Positions 55,610 to 64,000 of a DNA stretch of 64,000 nt are shown here, piece by piece; position 1 is the stretch's first letter, and the number at the start of each line of letters is the position of its first letter. The notes beneath the pieces were generated by a model. It was not told where the DNA came from and searched no databases. It saw only the letters and a program-made list of their open reading frames with translations. Both the position numbers and the translations under genes were made by a program. The stretch covers positions 1 through 64,000 of the forward strand of contig CANIVF010000002.1 of the NCBI GenBank assembly GCA_947470895.1. The letters are read 5' to 3'. The stretch comes from Bacteroidota bacterium. GTDB taxonomy: Bacteria; Bacteroidota; Bacteroidia; Cytophagales; Cyclobacteriaceae.

Positions 55610-58600
55610 TCAGCGAAACCAAATCAGTTTTCCAGTACTGATCGAATCTATTTCTCCGCTCTTTATGTGAAGACGGTAGATATAAACTCCATTATTCAGA
55701 GTTTTGCCTGAAGCGTCTGTACCATTCCAGATGATTTCATTGGTGCCAATGTAAAACCTCTGAACATTCTCTATATCAAATCTGGACACCAATTGACCAG
55801 TAGAAGAAAATACCTCCAGTAAAAATTCATCTGGCAACGTGTTTCCCGAAAGTTTAAAGTTGAAAAAAAATCCAACCGATGATGGATTGGGATACACTCC
55901 ATTGAAATTTAGTGTCGTCTCTGATTTTACATGAAATGAAATTTCGTAAGGATCTATCCCACTCAAATTTCCGCTGGCGTCTTTTGCCTCAACAGAAAGA
56001 ACATATTCGCCATCAATCAAATCGGTGGGACTAAAATCAACCCGAAAATCATAAGTGAGCATTGCTGGAGACCAACTTATCGAGCTATTGCTAAAATAGA
56101 TTGGCTTAAACGGGCAGTCATTTGCATTACAGGGATAACTCAGAAATATTTTCATACCAAGTGTATCCGTTTTCAGCAGGAATCTATTCTCATCTTTTAA
56201 AGTCATCTGAATGGACGTAGTAGAAGAAACAAAATCTCCATTTCGGATTTCGCGTCCATCAAAAGTGACTTCCAGGATTGGGTTAGTTTTGTCCGGTTTC
56301 ACAATCAAGTAATCAGGTAGATTGGCAAAATTATTATCGTAGTATAGCTCAGGTACTTCTTTCCTGTTTACATAAACATTGACATCATTAATGCCGGCCT
56401 TTCCCACAGTATTAGAGTGAACATTAAAGAATGTTGTTTGCCCTGGCAAGGGAGCTGTAATTAAAGAGTCCTTCTGTAGACGTTGTTGGGTTTCCTGTGT
56501 AACTACTTCTAGTTCTACCTTTAACGGAATAGTAAAATCCTTGGCCGACACATTGGTAAAACCAAATTGGATGCTCCAGGATTGACCTTCCTGCACACTT
56601 TTAGTTTGATATAGGCCATCATAAAAAAGAACACCTTCTGGTACAGGTTCATACAATACAATCCAATTTTTCCAATCGGCCGGAGTAAGATTGATTTCAT
56701 CTTTTGCATCATACACCAGTCGCAGATAAGGAACTTGCGAGGTAGATAAGTTGGATAAATCAAAGCCACTTGTTGCGTTATCGGAAATCAATGTTTCTTC
56801 GCCTTTACTATCCACTCCATAAATAAAAAAAACAGCTTGATCCGATGATTCCAATGTCGGAGTCAATGAATAGAATGCATCCCATCTTTTGGCGGGACCA
56901 ATCAACTCTGATTTCATGATGCCCTCTGCCCTTCTTCCCGTTAGTTCTTTGGCTACAAAAAGTAATTGTTCGTTTGCAGGAGATAGAGACGATCGGAAAA
57001 CTTTTGCTGAACCGGGTGAAGCACCTTTTTTTCCGAAGATGATAACAGGCTCACCTGCCTCTAACGAGTTCAACTCAGTCAAACCTATTCCGAGTTCGCT
57101 AAGTTTTGCTTTTACAGAGGAAGACCAACCGAAATAGTCCGGGTCACCAATGGAAAATAGTACTATTGAATCGCTTGTTCCAACGGCATTCACCCATGCA
57201 GATAAATCATCATCCAAACCCGTTTCCAATTCTGATGCTGTAAAGCTATTGATTATTTGAGGCTCGCGACCACAGGTGCGTGGATCTTGAAAATTGAAAG
57301 GTAATCCGGCATAAGGTACTACTGTTACCTTGTTGAAGGCAATAAAATTTAGTGTGTTGTTGCGACAGGGTTGGTTTTGTGTGCCCAGATTATATTCTGA
57401 CCCATTAATCTTGACTGAGACATCGGTATCCGGAAGAGGGTTGTTTATTCCAAACGTTGCAATCTCTAATGAAGTCTTCGTCTCTTCAAATCGAAAAGGT
57501 TTACCTTCTCCATCACTGACTAATCCGCTGAAGAAATTCTCGGTTGTCTGGTCCTTTCTCAACTGTGCCCAACCTTCATCACCATTTTTAATGTAAGAGA
57601 ATGAGGATACACTCCAATCCGTACTCTCACCAGAAATTGGTTGATCAAATTGAGTGCGCCAATAATATACGGTGGAGTCTTGCTTCAATAACTCAATAGT
57701 GGTTTTAGCAAGAACTTTTCCAGAGACAAGCTTTTCCTTTTTAAAGGGACTGGTAAATGATAATGTGGTATCGATTTCAAGTTTAAAGTCTCGGGTAACA
57801 GATAGCGGATCGCTGGACTGCCAAATGAAATTCACCGATGTTTTACTTTCAATCCCAAAAGCGGCAGGGAAAAGATTTAATGTGGCGCTGGAAGAGAATG
57901 ATTGCGAAAGAATCGCCTGATTATTCTCTTCATTTCTTTCTTTGATTTTATAATCCGGGTCAATCTTAACCAGGAATGTGTTATCACCAGAGCCATCTTC
58001 TATACCACGATAAATTTTAAAAAGCAGTGTATCTTCATGAAGCAAAGGTAAATACGTTGAGTCGTAGGTAGCTGTTGATCCATCTTTGAATGTGCGATTT
58101 ACGCTTACTTTAACTGATGAATTTTTTACCAATCCGATATTGCGAATTCCAATTTGTATAGCAAATGAATTGGTAAGGGCGGTTATCGGCTTGCCATCGA
58201 GTGGAATTAAGCGAAGTGACGAATTGGTGATTTCATAATCGGGATCATTACTTTGAAATAACCTAACGGCCGGATCTCCGAGCAATACCATTTGCTGCAC
58301 TTGAGTAATATTCGAAATACTGGCTGAGGCCCCCTGCATATATTGTCGTGCTACTTCCTTTTGCAAATCACCCACACCCTTTTTTACGAATACTGAATCA
58401 GCAAAACCAATTCGATAAAAGTAATCGGAATAACTGCGCAACGTAGAAACAAAACCAAAGGAACTGTGCGCAATGAAATTTCTTGCACCACGATTGGACA
58501 CTGCAATCCAATCTTCGCCAAAGTTGACTTCATTATTGAAAAAATTGCCGGCATTGCATCCATTTATTAACATGACCGGATATTTGCCTGAATTATTGTA

Positions 58601-60562
58601 ACCCATTACCGGATCACTGGCAAAACCAATATCAATATCAATCGTGCTCGGTGAAGAGTGACCAAAAAAAGTGACCAGATTTACTCCTGCATTTATTTCA
58701 TCCGATACGTTAATTAACTCAACGGTGGACGGATCGCGCTTGGCAATCGTGTTGATAGATCCACCCCAATAAATTCCTTCACCCGTAGCCTTGAAACCAT
58801 CCATGTATCCACGAAATAGAGGCAACTCAAAAGGTTGAATACCGCCACTAAGATGAAGTCCTCTCTTTTGCCAATCCTGAATTACATTCGGGTTTTCAGT
58901 TTCCTTTATCTTGTTTAAATAACTGGCCACCTCCGCTGGTGTGGTAACAGAAAGCCGGCCTGTAGGCACTGCTGGTTCATAGGTGGTTCCTGATAGCCCT
59001 GAAGTAAAGTTCATATCCGAACCGGGAAGACCTGCAGAGGGAACCAAATCTTTTAATACTTGAGGCCCCGGATTAACTAATCTATGAAACCCTGCATTTA
59101 CATCTCTGCCTTTGCCAATCAGAAACAAATACTTTGGCTGACCTTTGTCCACCATAAATCGCATAAACTCATAGATGGCTTTAGGCGATGTTTCACCATA
59201 ATTGAATTGATTATACAATTGATCCATGGTTACAACGAGTGTGTCATACGAACCACCCTGGGCTGAAGCCCTGTAGGCTGCATATGCCTTTACAGGATCA
59301 TTGTAAGACGAAGCCGGTTTCATCAACACCGGGTGTGATATAACAATGTAATCCGATTGCGCGGGATCAATTAATCTGAAGTTAACTTTCCTTAACACGG
59401 GGGTTTGTGTTGATGTAAAGGCATAAAGCCTTCGTTGTGTTTCGGTTGATCCAACCACGGCTGTTAATGAAGTTCCAGATACGCGGGTGCCTATTGAAAT
59501 TATGGACATTGGATCGGTAACATCCCATATACGCATAGCTGATGGTGCACGATCCCATTCTACATAGGTTTTGCCTGTCGGCTTAGCCTCCAGATAAAAG
59601 ACTTTTTCACTCAAACCAAGAGCAGTAAAATTCTGAGGAAAAGTCAATCGTAAATAAGAAACGCTGAACTGCGGACGATTGGTTGTTGCCGAAGTTGCTG
59701 AAAACCGAATAATCAGTTTTCCATCGGAACCAATATCACTAGTAGTTAAGGGTAATGTTAACGTTGTCGTTGCAAAGCCGTTGAAAGAAGTTGTGCTGAT
59801 GGATCGCAAAGAACCAATGTTGGGGCCAACAAAAATTTGTGCCGTATGCGAAATCTGATCTCTGCCAACCAGTAAAATTTCTAATTGAGGATTTTCTGAA
59901 CCCGATTCTATGCTGTTGATGAGATCAATAGAATAATCGATCGACTCCCCTTGACTGATTGCATTGCCCGTCCATCCTTCTCCGATATCAAAATGGGTGT
60001 ATTGAATGACATCGTTAAGAGTCACTCCTCCTGAATATTGAGTTTTATTGATGATGAGTCGCTCCTCGTTATGATATTTCTCTTTAGCGATGTTGGTTAC
60101 ATTCACTTCATCAAACGCGGCAACACGCTTTCCTGCTATAGGCCCGGTGCTCCACGTAAAAAAATAGGCTGTTGTATCGCTGAATAAATTGTAGTAGTGG
60201 TGAGGCTGAGTGCTGCTTGGCTTGTATAACGATTTATCTAATGTTCCATCATTGGCCTCGCCATAAAACTCAATGTAGTCATCGGTGTTCAGTACGGCAT
60301 CGGATTGCCCCTTCACTAAAATAGCTTGTTCCTTTCCGCGATGAAACAGTTGAATCAACCGGGGATCAATTGCCGCTACTGGCACACCTGCATTTTGTAA
60401 ATCCGAATAGGTAAGCTTAAAAACTCCTTTCCTCACAATCGGTATTCTATAGTATTCCTGTCCTGGACGGAGCCAGTCATTGGAATACTGAGAGAATGCC
60501 TGCCAGGGTATTATGAAAAGAAAGCAAAAAAGTTGAAGTCCTGACCGCACAGTTTTTGTCAA
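55610..60562 (-). CDS. porU2: Type IX secretion C25-family sortase-like peptidase (PorU2-like)
   Basis: 1650 residues with a signal peptide (about 25 residues, ending WQAFSQ). After an N-terminal beta region there is a gingipain-type C25 domain with the catalytic His at about residue 632 (VTFFGHSSPSTI) and Cys at about 669 (VMLINGCNAGNFF). CARDB/Ig-like beta domains follow, and the last 90 residues form a sorting or FlgD-like domain (VYPNPSSVGFFFNF and EIIWNGTDASGKTLNNGVYIYRL). PorU removes the sorting signal of secreted proteins and attaches them to the cell surface. Classic PorU is about 1100-1200 residues; this longer form matches what I recall as PorU2. It shows that this organism has a type IX system. 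No other por/gld genes are near. Confidence 0.85.
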   Translation of the reverse strand: MTKTVRSGLQLFCFLFIIPWQAFSQYSNDWLRPGQEYYRIPIVRKGVFKLTYSDLQNAGVPVAAIDPRLIQLFHRGKEQAILVKGQSDAVLNTDDYIEFYGEANDGTLDKSLYKPSSTQPHHYYNLFSDTTAYFFTWSTGPIAGKRVAAFDEVNVTNIAKEKYHNEERLIINKTQYSGGVTLNDVIQYTHFDIGEGWTGNAISQGESIDYSIDLINSIESGSENPQLEILLVGRDQISHTAQIFVGPNIGSLRSISTTSFNGFATTTLTLPLTTSDIGSDGKLIIRFSATSATTNRPQFSVSYLRLTFPQNFTALGLSEKVFYLEAKPTGKTYVEWDRAPSAMRIWDVTDPMSIISIGTRVSGTSLTAVVGSTETQRRLYAFTSTQTPVLRKVNFRLIDPAQSDYIVISHPVLMKPASSYNDPVKAYAAYRASAQGGSYDTLVVTMDQLYNQFNYGETSPKAIYEFMRFMVDKGQPKYLFLIGKGRDVNAGFHRLVNPGPQVLKDLVPSAGLPGSDMNFTSGLSGTTYEPAVPTGRLSVTTPAEVASYLNKIKETENPNVIQDWQKRGLHLSGGIQPFELPLFRGYMDGFKATGEGIYWGGSINTIAKRDPSTVELINVSDEINAGVNLVTFFGHSSPSTIDIDIGFASDPVMGYNNSGKYPVMLINGCNAGNFFNNEVNFGEDWIAVSNRGARNFIAHSSFGFVSTLRSYSDYFYRIGFADSVFVKKGVGDLQKEVARQYMQGASASISNITQVQQMVLLGDPAVRLFQSNDPDYEITNSSLRLIPLDGKPITALTNSFAIQIGIRNIGLVKNSSVKVSVNRTFKDGSTATYDSTYLPLLHEDTLLFKIYRGIEDGSGDNTFLVKIDPDYKIKERNEENNQAILSQSFSSSATLNLFPAAFGIESKTSVNFIWQSSDPLSVTRDFKLEIDTTLSFTSPFKKEKLVSGKVLAKTTIELLKQDSTVYYWRTQFDQPISGESTDWSVSSFSYIKNGDEGWAQLRKDQTTENFFSGLVSDGEGKPFRFEETKTSLEIATFGINNPLPDTDVSVKINGSEYNLGTQNQPCRNNTLNFIAFNKVTVVPYAGLPFNFQDPRTCGREPQIINSFTASELETGLDDDLSAWVNAVGTSDSIVLFSIGDPDYFGWSSSVKAKLSELGIGLTELNSLEAGEPVIIFGKKGASPGSAKVFRSSLSPANEQLLFVAKELTGRRAEGIMKSELIGPAKRWDAFYSLTPTLESSDQAVFFIYGVDSKGEETLISDNATSGFDLSNLSTSQVPYLRLVYDAKDEINLTPADWKNWIVLYEPVPEGVLFYDGLYQTKSVQEGQSWSIQFGFTNVSAKDFTIPLKVELEVVTQETQQRLQKDSLITAPLPGQTTFFNVHSNTVGKAGINDVNVYVNRKEVPELYYDNNFANLPDYLIVKPDKTNPILEVTFDGREIRNGDFVSSTTSIQMTLKDENRFLLKTDTLGMKIFLSYPCNANDCPFKPIYFSNSSISWSPAMLTYDFRVDFSPTDLIDGEYVLSVEAKDASGNLSGIDPYEISFHVKSETTLNFNGVYPNPSSVGFFFNFKLSGNTLPDEFLLEVFSSTGQLVSRFDIENVQRFYIGTNEIIWNGTDASGKTLNNGVYIYRLHIKSGEIDSISTGKLIWFR

Positions 60563-60739
60563 TATGATGCCGGAATGAATACCAAAATCAAAAATACAGG
60601 TAACTATCCGCTTTCACCCCTCGAAATCATTAAAATAAAGGCCTTTTTAAAAAAAGTTAAAAAATTTTCATCCAGTACTTGGCCATACATAGTACTTTCA
60701 CGTATAACATCACAAGATCAGATCTTAACAAATGGATGT

Positions 60740-61075
60740 ATGAACCTTGAAAACACACTAGTACAGATGAGAAAAGGCATATTGGAGTATTGCATCCTGC
60801 ATATTATTTCACGCGGTGAAGTGTATGCATCAGACATGCTGGATGAACTGACGGCCGCCAAGATGATAGTCGTGGAGGGCACGTTGTATCCACTCCTCAC
60901 CCGCCTCAAAAACGCGGGACTATTAGAATACAAATGGGTGGAATCGAAGTCGGGACCACCGCGAAAGTATTATAAATTAACTGAAGAAGGTGATACATTT
61001 CTGAAAGGGTTAAGCGATACCTGGGAAGATCTTGTACGCTCTACCCAAATGATCAAAACCAAATCTAATAGCTAA
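60740..61075 (+). CDS. PadR family transcriptional regulator
   Basis: About 111 residues from the ATG at 60740 (MNLENTLVQMRKGILEYCILHIIS). The track start 55 codons earlier gives a non-family leader. The winged helix contains GEVYASDMLDELTAAKMIVVEGTLYPLLTRLKNAGLLEYKW and PRKYYKLTEEG. It sits 35 bases before the PspC-domain gene and probably controls it, as such pairs are common in Bacteroidota. Confidence 0.92.
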   Translation: MNLENTLVQMRKGILEYCILHIISRGEVYASDMLDELTAAKMIVVEGTLYPLLTRLKNAGLLEYKWVESKSGPPRKYYKLTEEGDTFLKGLSDTWEDLVRSTQMIKTKSNS

Positions 61076-61110
61076 CTTTCAATAACCCTGCTCATAACGA
61101 TCGTTCGAAT

Positions 61111-63513
61111 ATGAAAAAGAATATCAGTATCAACATCAGCGGCATTATCTTCCACATTGAAGAGGACGGGTACGAAACCCTTCGTAAATACCTGGATTCG
61201 ATCAAGCGCTACTTTGCTTCATTTGAAGACAGCAGCGAGATTCTCATCGATATAGAAAGCCGCATTGCCGAAATATTTTTAGCCAAACTGAATGAAGGTA
61301 AACAAGTGATCACGTCAGAAGATGTGAATAGCCTGATTGCCACCATGGGTAGCGTAAGCGACTTTAAGGCAGCCGAAGAACAAGAATTGGGTGCCGAAGA
61401 ATTTGCTTCTCAGGAAAACAACAATAAAAATCAGTCTTCCTCTACGGGCGCAGCCCGTGAAGCTTCTAAAAAACTATACCGCGACCAAAAACGAAAAATA
61501 GCTGGTGGTATTTGCGCTGGATTAGGTCATTACTTCAACACCGATCCGGTGTGGCCACGATTACTCTTTGCATTATTAGTATTAGGTAGCTACGGAAGCT
61601 TACTGATTGTGTACATCATTCTGTGGATTGTGTTGCCGGCTTCTGAAGAGCTGGAAGAAGAGCCATCTGTAAAGAAAATGTATCGCGATAGTGAGAAGAA
61701 AGTAATTAGCGGTGTAGCAAGTGGTGTGGCTGCTTTTTTTGGAGTTGACATTGCCGTGATCCGCGTGCTGTTTGTACTGTTCGCCTTCTTTGGTGGATTA
61801 GGACTTCTGACGTACATCATATTATGGATCGCGTTACCGGAAGCAAAAACCATTACCGAAAAAATGCAAATGCAAGGCGAAGCATTTACCCTATCGAACA
61901 TTGAGACCACCGTAAAGAAAAATCTGAACGAAAAGGACGATCAGGAAGAAAGTGTGTTAACCAAAATTGTGTTATTCCCTTTCCGATTAATCGCCATGAT
62001 CATTGAAGGAATATCAAAAGTGCTTGGCCCGGTTTTTAAAGTAGCGGTCGATGTAATGCGCACCTTGATCGGTCTTTTTATCAGCCTTACTGGTCTTAGC
62101 ATGTTTATCGCCATATTGGTTGCTGCTGGTCTTGTGTTGGGATTCATCTCCATCTCGGCACTACCAACGTGGTGGGATATTCCGGTAAGTGAATTTGGTT
62201 TTCCGATGGAAGCGTTTAGAAACTCCTTCCCAACCTGGACCATGGTATTTGCCTTTATTGCAGCCTTGATACCAACCATGTTTATCATTCTGATTGGCAA
62301 TTCCATCATCGCGAAGAAAATAGTATTTAATGCGCTGGTAGGGTGGTCCATGTTTGTACTTTTCTTCATTAGCGTTGGTGTCATAAGTTTCACCATCCCA
62401 CAGATTATATACTCATTCAAAGAAGAAGGTGAATACAGGGTGGAAAAAAGATTTACCATCAATGGAAAAACACCAGTATTAAAAGTAAATGAAGTTGGCC
62501 TGGACGATTATGATGTAACTTCGATTACGATAAAAGGATATGAAGGCAATGATATCAAATTAGTGCAACGTTTTGAATCACAGGGAAACACGCGCAAGGC
62601 CGCAGGTGAAAATGCTCAAATGATTGACTACTCCGTAACGCAGAGCGATAGCATCATCACGTTTGATTCTAATATCAGCTTCAGGAAGGACGCTAAATTC
62701 AGAGCACAACGATTGGACATGGATCTCTTTATACCGTATAACACTCTTTTTGTGGTTGAAGAAGGCATCTGGAGATTAATTGACAATAACTTCCGTGAGT
62801 ATGATGGATATAGAGACTCCAATTTCAACAAGACCTGGAAAATGACCAAGGATGGATTTGAATGTGTGAATTGTGCTGAGCCATCTGAAAGAAAAATTGC
62901 TGAGTTAAATGATCAGTATGGATTGAAAGATTTTAAGTCGGTAGATCTATCAGGCTTATTTGATGTGCGCATTGAACAGGGTGATGTATTTGCTGTGCAA
63001 ATGACTGGCTCGGAAACCGAAAAGAAACGGTATGAAGTATATAGCGATCAGGAAACCTTAGTGATTGAGTATAAGAACAAAGACAAATTCTTCTGGAAGA
63101 AGGATTTGTTTGATGATGATAAAGTGAAGATAACCATCACCATGCCCGAGTTGAAAGAGCTTAGCGTGCAAGGTGCCGGCAAACTTAGATTTGATGGCTT
63201 CCATTCTCAAGACATCGAAGTAAAATTAACAGGAGCGGTAAATGGTGATGGCGATATCTATGCTGAAAACCTTACCATTGAATTAACGGGGGCCTCTACG
63301 CTGGACCTAAAAGGTGAAGGTCAGTTTATGGAAGCCAACCTGACTGGCGCTTGCGGTTTACGCGCATACAATTATCAAGTCAATCATGCCATTGTAGAAG
63401 CGCAAGGAGCTTCATCAGCTAAAGTATTTGTTACCAATAAACTGGAAATCGATAAAGGAGTAGCCAGTTCTGTTTCACATCGTGGTGATGCAGAAGTGAT
63501 TACAAGAAATTAA
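61111..63513 (+). CDS. PspC-domain membrane protein with C-terminal GIN (DUF2807) domain
   Basis: 800 residues. After an N-terminal domain of about 110 residues (ISINISGIIFHIEEDGYETLRKYLDSI) there are two PspC domains: KKLYRDQKRKIAGGICAGLGHYF and KKMYRDSEKKVISGVASGVAAFFGV, each with a membrane helix ending in W(I)xLP. Three or four more membrane segments follow. The last 200 or so residues, probably outside the cytoplasm, form a right-handed beta-helix of the GIN/DUF2807 type (VQGAGKLRFDGF, KLTGAVNGDGDIYAENL). Together with the PadR regulator this suggests an envelope-stress module. Confidence 0.9.
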   Translation: MKKNISINISGIIFHIEEDGYETLRKYLDSIKRYFASFEDSSEILIDIESRIAEIFLAKLNEGKQVITSEDVNSLIATMGSVSDFKAAEEQELGAEEFASQENNNKNQSSSTGAAREASKKLYRDQKRKIAGGICAGLGHYFNTDPVWPRLLFALLVLGSYGSLLIVYIILWIVLPASEELEEEPSVKKMYRDSEKKVISGVASGVAAFFGVDIAVIRVLFVLFAFFGGLGLLTYIILWIALPEAKTITEKMQMQGEAFTLSNIETTVKKNLNEKDDQEESVLTKIVLFPFRLIAMIIEGISKVLGPVFKVAVDVMRTLIGLFISLTGLSMFIAILVAAGLVLGFISISALPTWWDIPVSEFGFPMEAFRNSFPTWTMVFAFIAALIPTMFIILIGNSIIAKKIVFNALVGWSMFVLFFISVGVISFTIPQIIYSFKEEGEYRVEKRFTINGKTPVLKVNEVGLDDYDVTSITIKGYEGNDIKLVQRFESQGNTRKAAGENAQMIDYSVTQSDSIITFDSNISFRKDAKFRAQRLDMDLFIPYNTLFVVEEGIWRLIDNNFREYDGYRDSNFNKTWKMTKDGFECVNCAEPSERKIAELNDQYGLKDFKSVDLSGLFDVRIEQGDVFAVQMTGSETEKKRYEVYSDQETLVIEYKNKDKFFWKKDLFDDDKVKITITMPELKELSVQGAGKLRFDGFHSQDIEVKLTGAVNGDGDIYAENLTIELTGASTLDLKGEGQFMEANLTGACGLRAYNYQVNHAIVEAQGASSAKVFVTNKLEIDKGVASSVSHRGDAEVITRN

Positions 63514-63568
63514 GGTTTCTCCCTTCATGGTGATTGCCCGATCAACGAAAGTTCATGGGCAATCATCG

Positions 63569-63597
63569 TTGAAGAGCTACCCTTTTTGGTATCTTTC
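63569..63597 (+). promoter_or_regulatory. Promoter of the MBL-fold gene
   Basis: TTG at 63569-63571, an 18-base spacer and TATCTTTC at 63590-63597, the same layout as at hbd. The start codon is 26 bases downstream. Confidence 0.45.
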
Positions 63598-63623
63598 TGA
63601 ATAGAAAAATATCAGATTTTATA

Positions 63624-64000
63624 ATGAACGTACGCCTAAAATTTCTGGGTGCTGCTCGCAGTGTAACAGGCTCAAAATATTTACTTGAAATTGACAACAA
63701 AAAAGTATTGATCGATTGCGGTCTCTTTCAAGGGCGAAAGGAATTACGACTTCGCAACTGGGACAGTCTACCAATAGATCCAAAAACGATCGACCTAGTT
63801 GTGATTACACATTCACACATCGATCACATCGGATATTTGCCGCGCCTGGTGAAAGATGGTTTTCATGGTCGCATCGTGTGTACGCATGCTAGTGAAGACC
63901 TGATGCGGATCATGCTTAAAGATGCTGCCAAACTTCAGGAAGAAGAAGCGTTATTTGCATTCAAGAAAGGATATTCCAAACACGATAAGCCCGAACCATT
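63624..64000 (+). CDS. MBL-fold metallo-hydrolase of the RNA-specificity (beta-CASP) type, 5' part
   Basis: Missing from the ORF track because the window ends before the stop. From ATG 63624 it reads MNVRLKFLGAARSVTGSKYL, then VLIDCGLFQGRKELRLRNW and VVITHSHIDHIGYLPRLVKDGF. The HxHxDH zinc-binding motif (HSHIDH) and the GAARSVTGS start are those of beta-CASP RNase-like proteins (MBL fold, RNA specificity domain). It is probably a cytoplasmic exo- or endonuclease-like enzyme; 125 codons are visible. Confidence 0.88.
   Translation, partial: MNVRLKFLGAARSVTGSKYLLEIDNKKVLIDCGLFQGRKELRLRNWDSLPIDPKTIDLVVITHSHIDHIGYLPRLVKDGFHGRIVCTHASEDLMRIMLKDAAKLQEEEALFAFKKGYSKHDKPEP

Noticed and set aside
63531-63565. 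Hairpin TGATTGCCC / GGGCAATCA after the PspC gene
   Set aside because: A 17-base loop and no T run; it may be a weak or factor-dependent terminator but is not supported.

Overview
The window looks like chromosome of a Bacteroidota bacterium, probably of the order Cytophagales. The evidence is a PorU2-like type IX secretion sortase, a serine palmitoyltransferase-type enzyme of sphingolipid synthesis, a 60-residue Hc1-type histone-like protein, a 1044-residue ResB-CcsA fusion, and promoters that fit the TTG / TAnnTTTG pattern of this phylum. No prophage, insertion sequence, CRISPR array or rRNA operon was seen. Most of the window is ordinary core chromosome.

Layout. 1-2.2 kb: a truncated gene, an outer-membrane barrel gene broken by an in-frame stop, and a lipoprotein. 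2.3-8.7 kb (minus): a six-hairpin glycosidase-like protein and the topoisomerase IV pair parC/parE. 8.9-12 kb: small membrane proteins and lipoproteins, a decayed PH-domain-like pseudogene, 3-hydroxybutyryl-CoA dehydrogenase and MscL. 12.0-23.7 kb (minus): one tight seven-gene operon for cytochrome-based electron transfer. 24-31.7 kb: DUF3108 protein, dapD, a glycosyltransferase, mntR plus an Nramp-UspA fusion, mnmE and a stand-alone PEP-utilising barrel. 32-41.4 kb: a Lys/Ala-rich histone-like protein, a channel-like membrane protein, an SPFH protein, citrate synthase, a DUF1080 protein, acyl-CoA-binding protein, rsmE, ligA, a DUF6913-like protein, dapA and Hc1. 41.4-54.9 kb: serine palmitoyltransferase, biotin carboxylase, DUF1015, Maf, CPBP protease, GT9, pyrophosphatase, a MacA/TolC pair, sdaAB, DUF1330, PhoH, a SAM hydrolase and an ABM protein. 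55-64 kb: tRNA-Leu(CAA), SlyD, PorU2, PadR-PspC and the start of an MBL-fold RNA-processing-type hydrolase.

The most interesting region is 12038-23653. In transcription order it encodes CcsBA haem-attachment machinery, a membrane b-type cytochrome, a membrane-anchored [4Fe-4S]/FAD NAD(P)-type oxidoreductase, a 20-haem exported cytochrome, a 31-haem exported cytochrome, an outer-membrane beta-barrel, and an OB-fold lipoprotein. The order suggests a complete path from cytoplasmic reductant through the inner membrane and periplasm to a barrel in the outer membrane, made together with its own maturation factor. The 31-haem protein contains six near-identical tri-haem modules of 73 residues, so it looks like a recently expanded haem wire. 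The direction of electron flow and the terminal acceptor cannot be read from the sequence.

Other points of interest are two clamp-binding-like QxxLF motifs in the disordered tail of ParC, loss of the catalytic Cys in the free PEP-utilising barrel, a potassium-channel-like protein without a selectivity filter, a DtxR/MntR-type operator in front of mntR, and two clear gene remnants that an ORF caller would miss or split.
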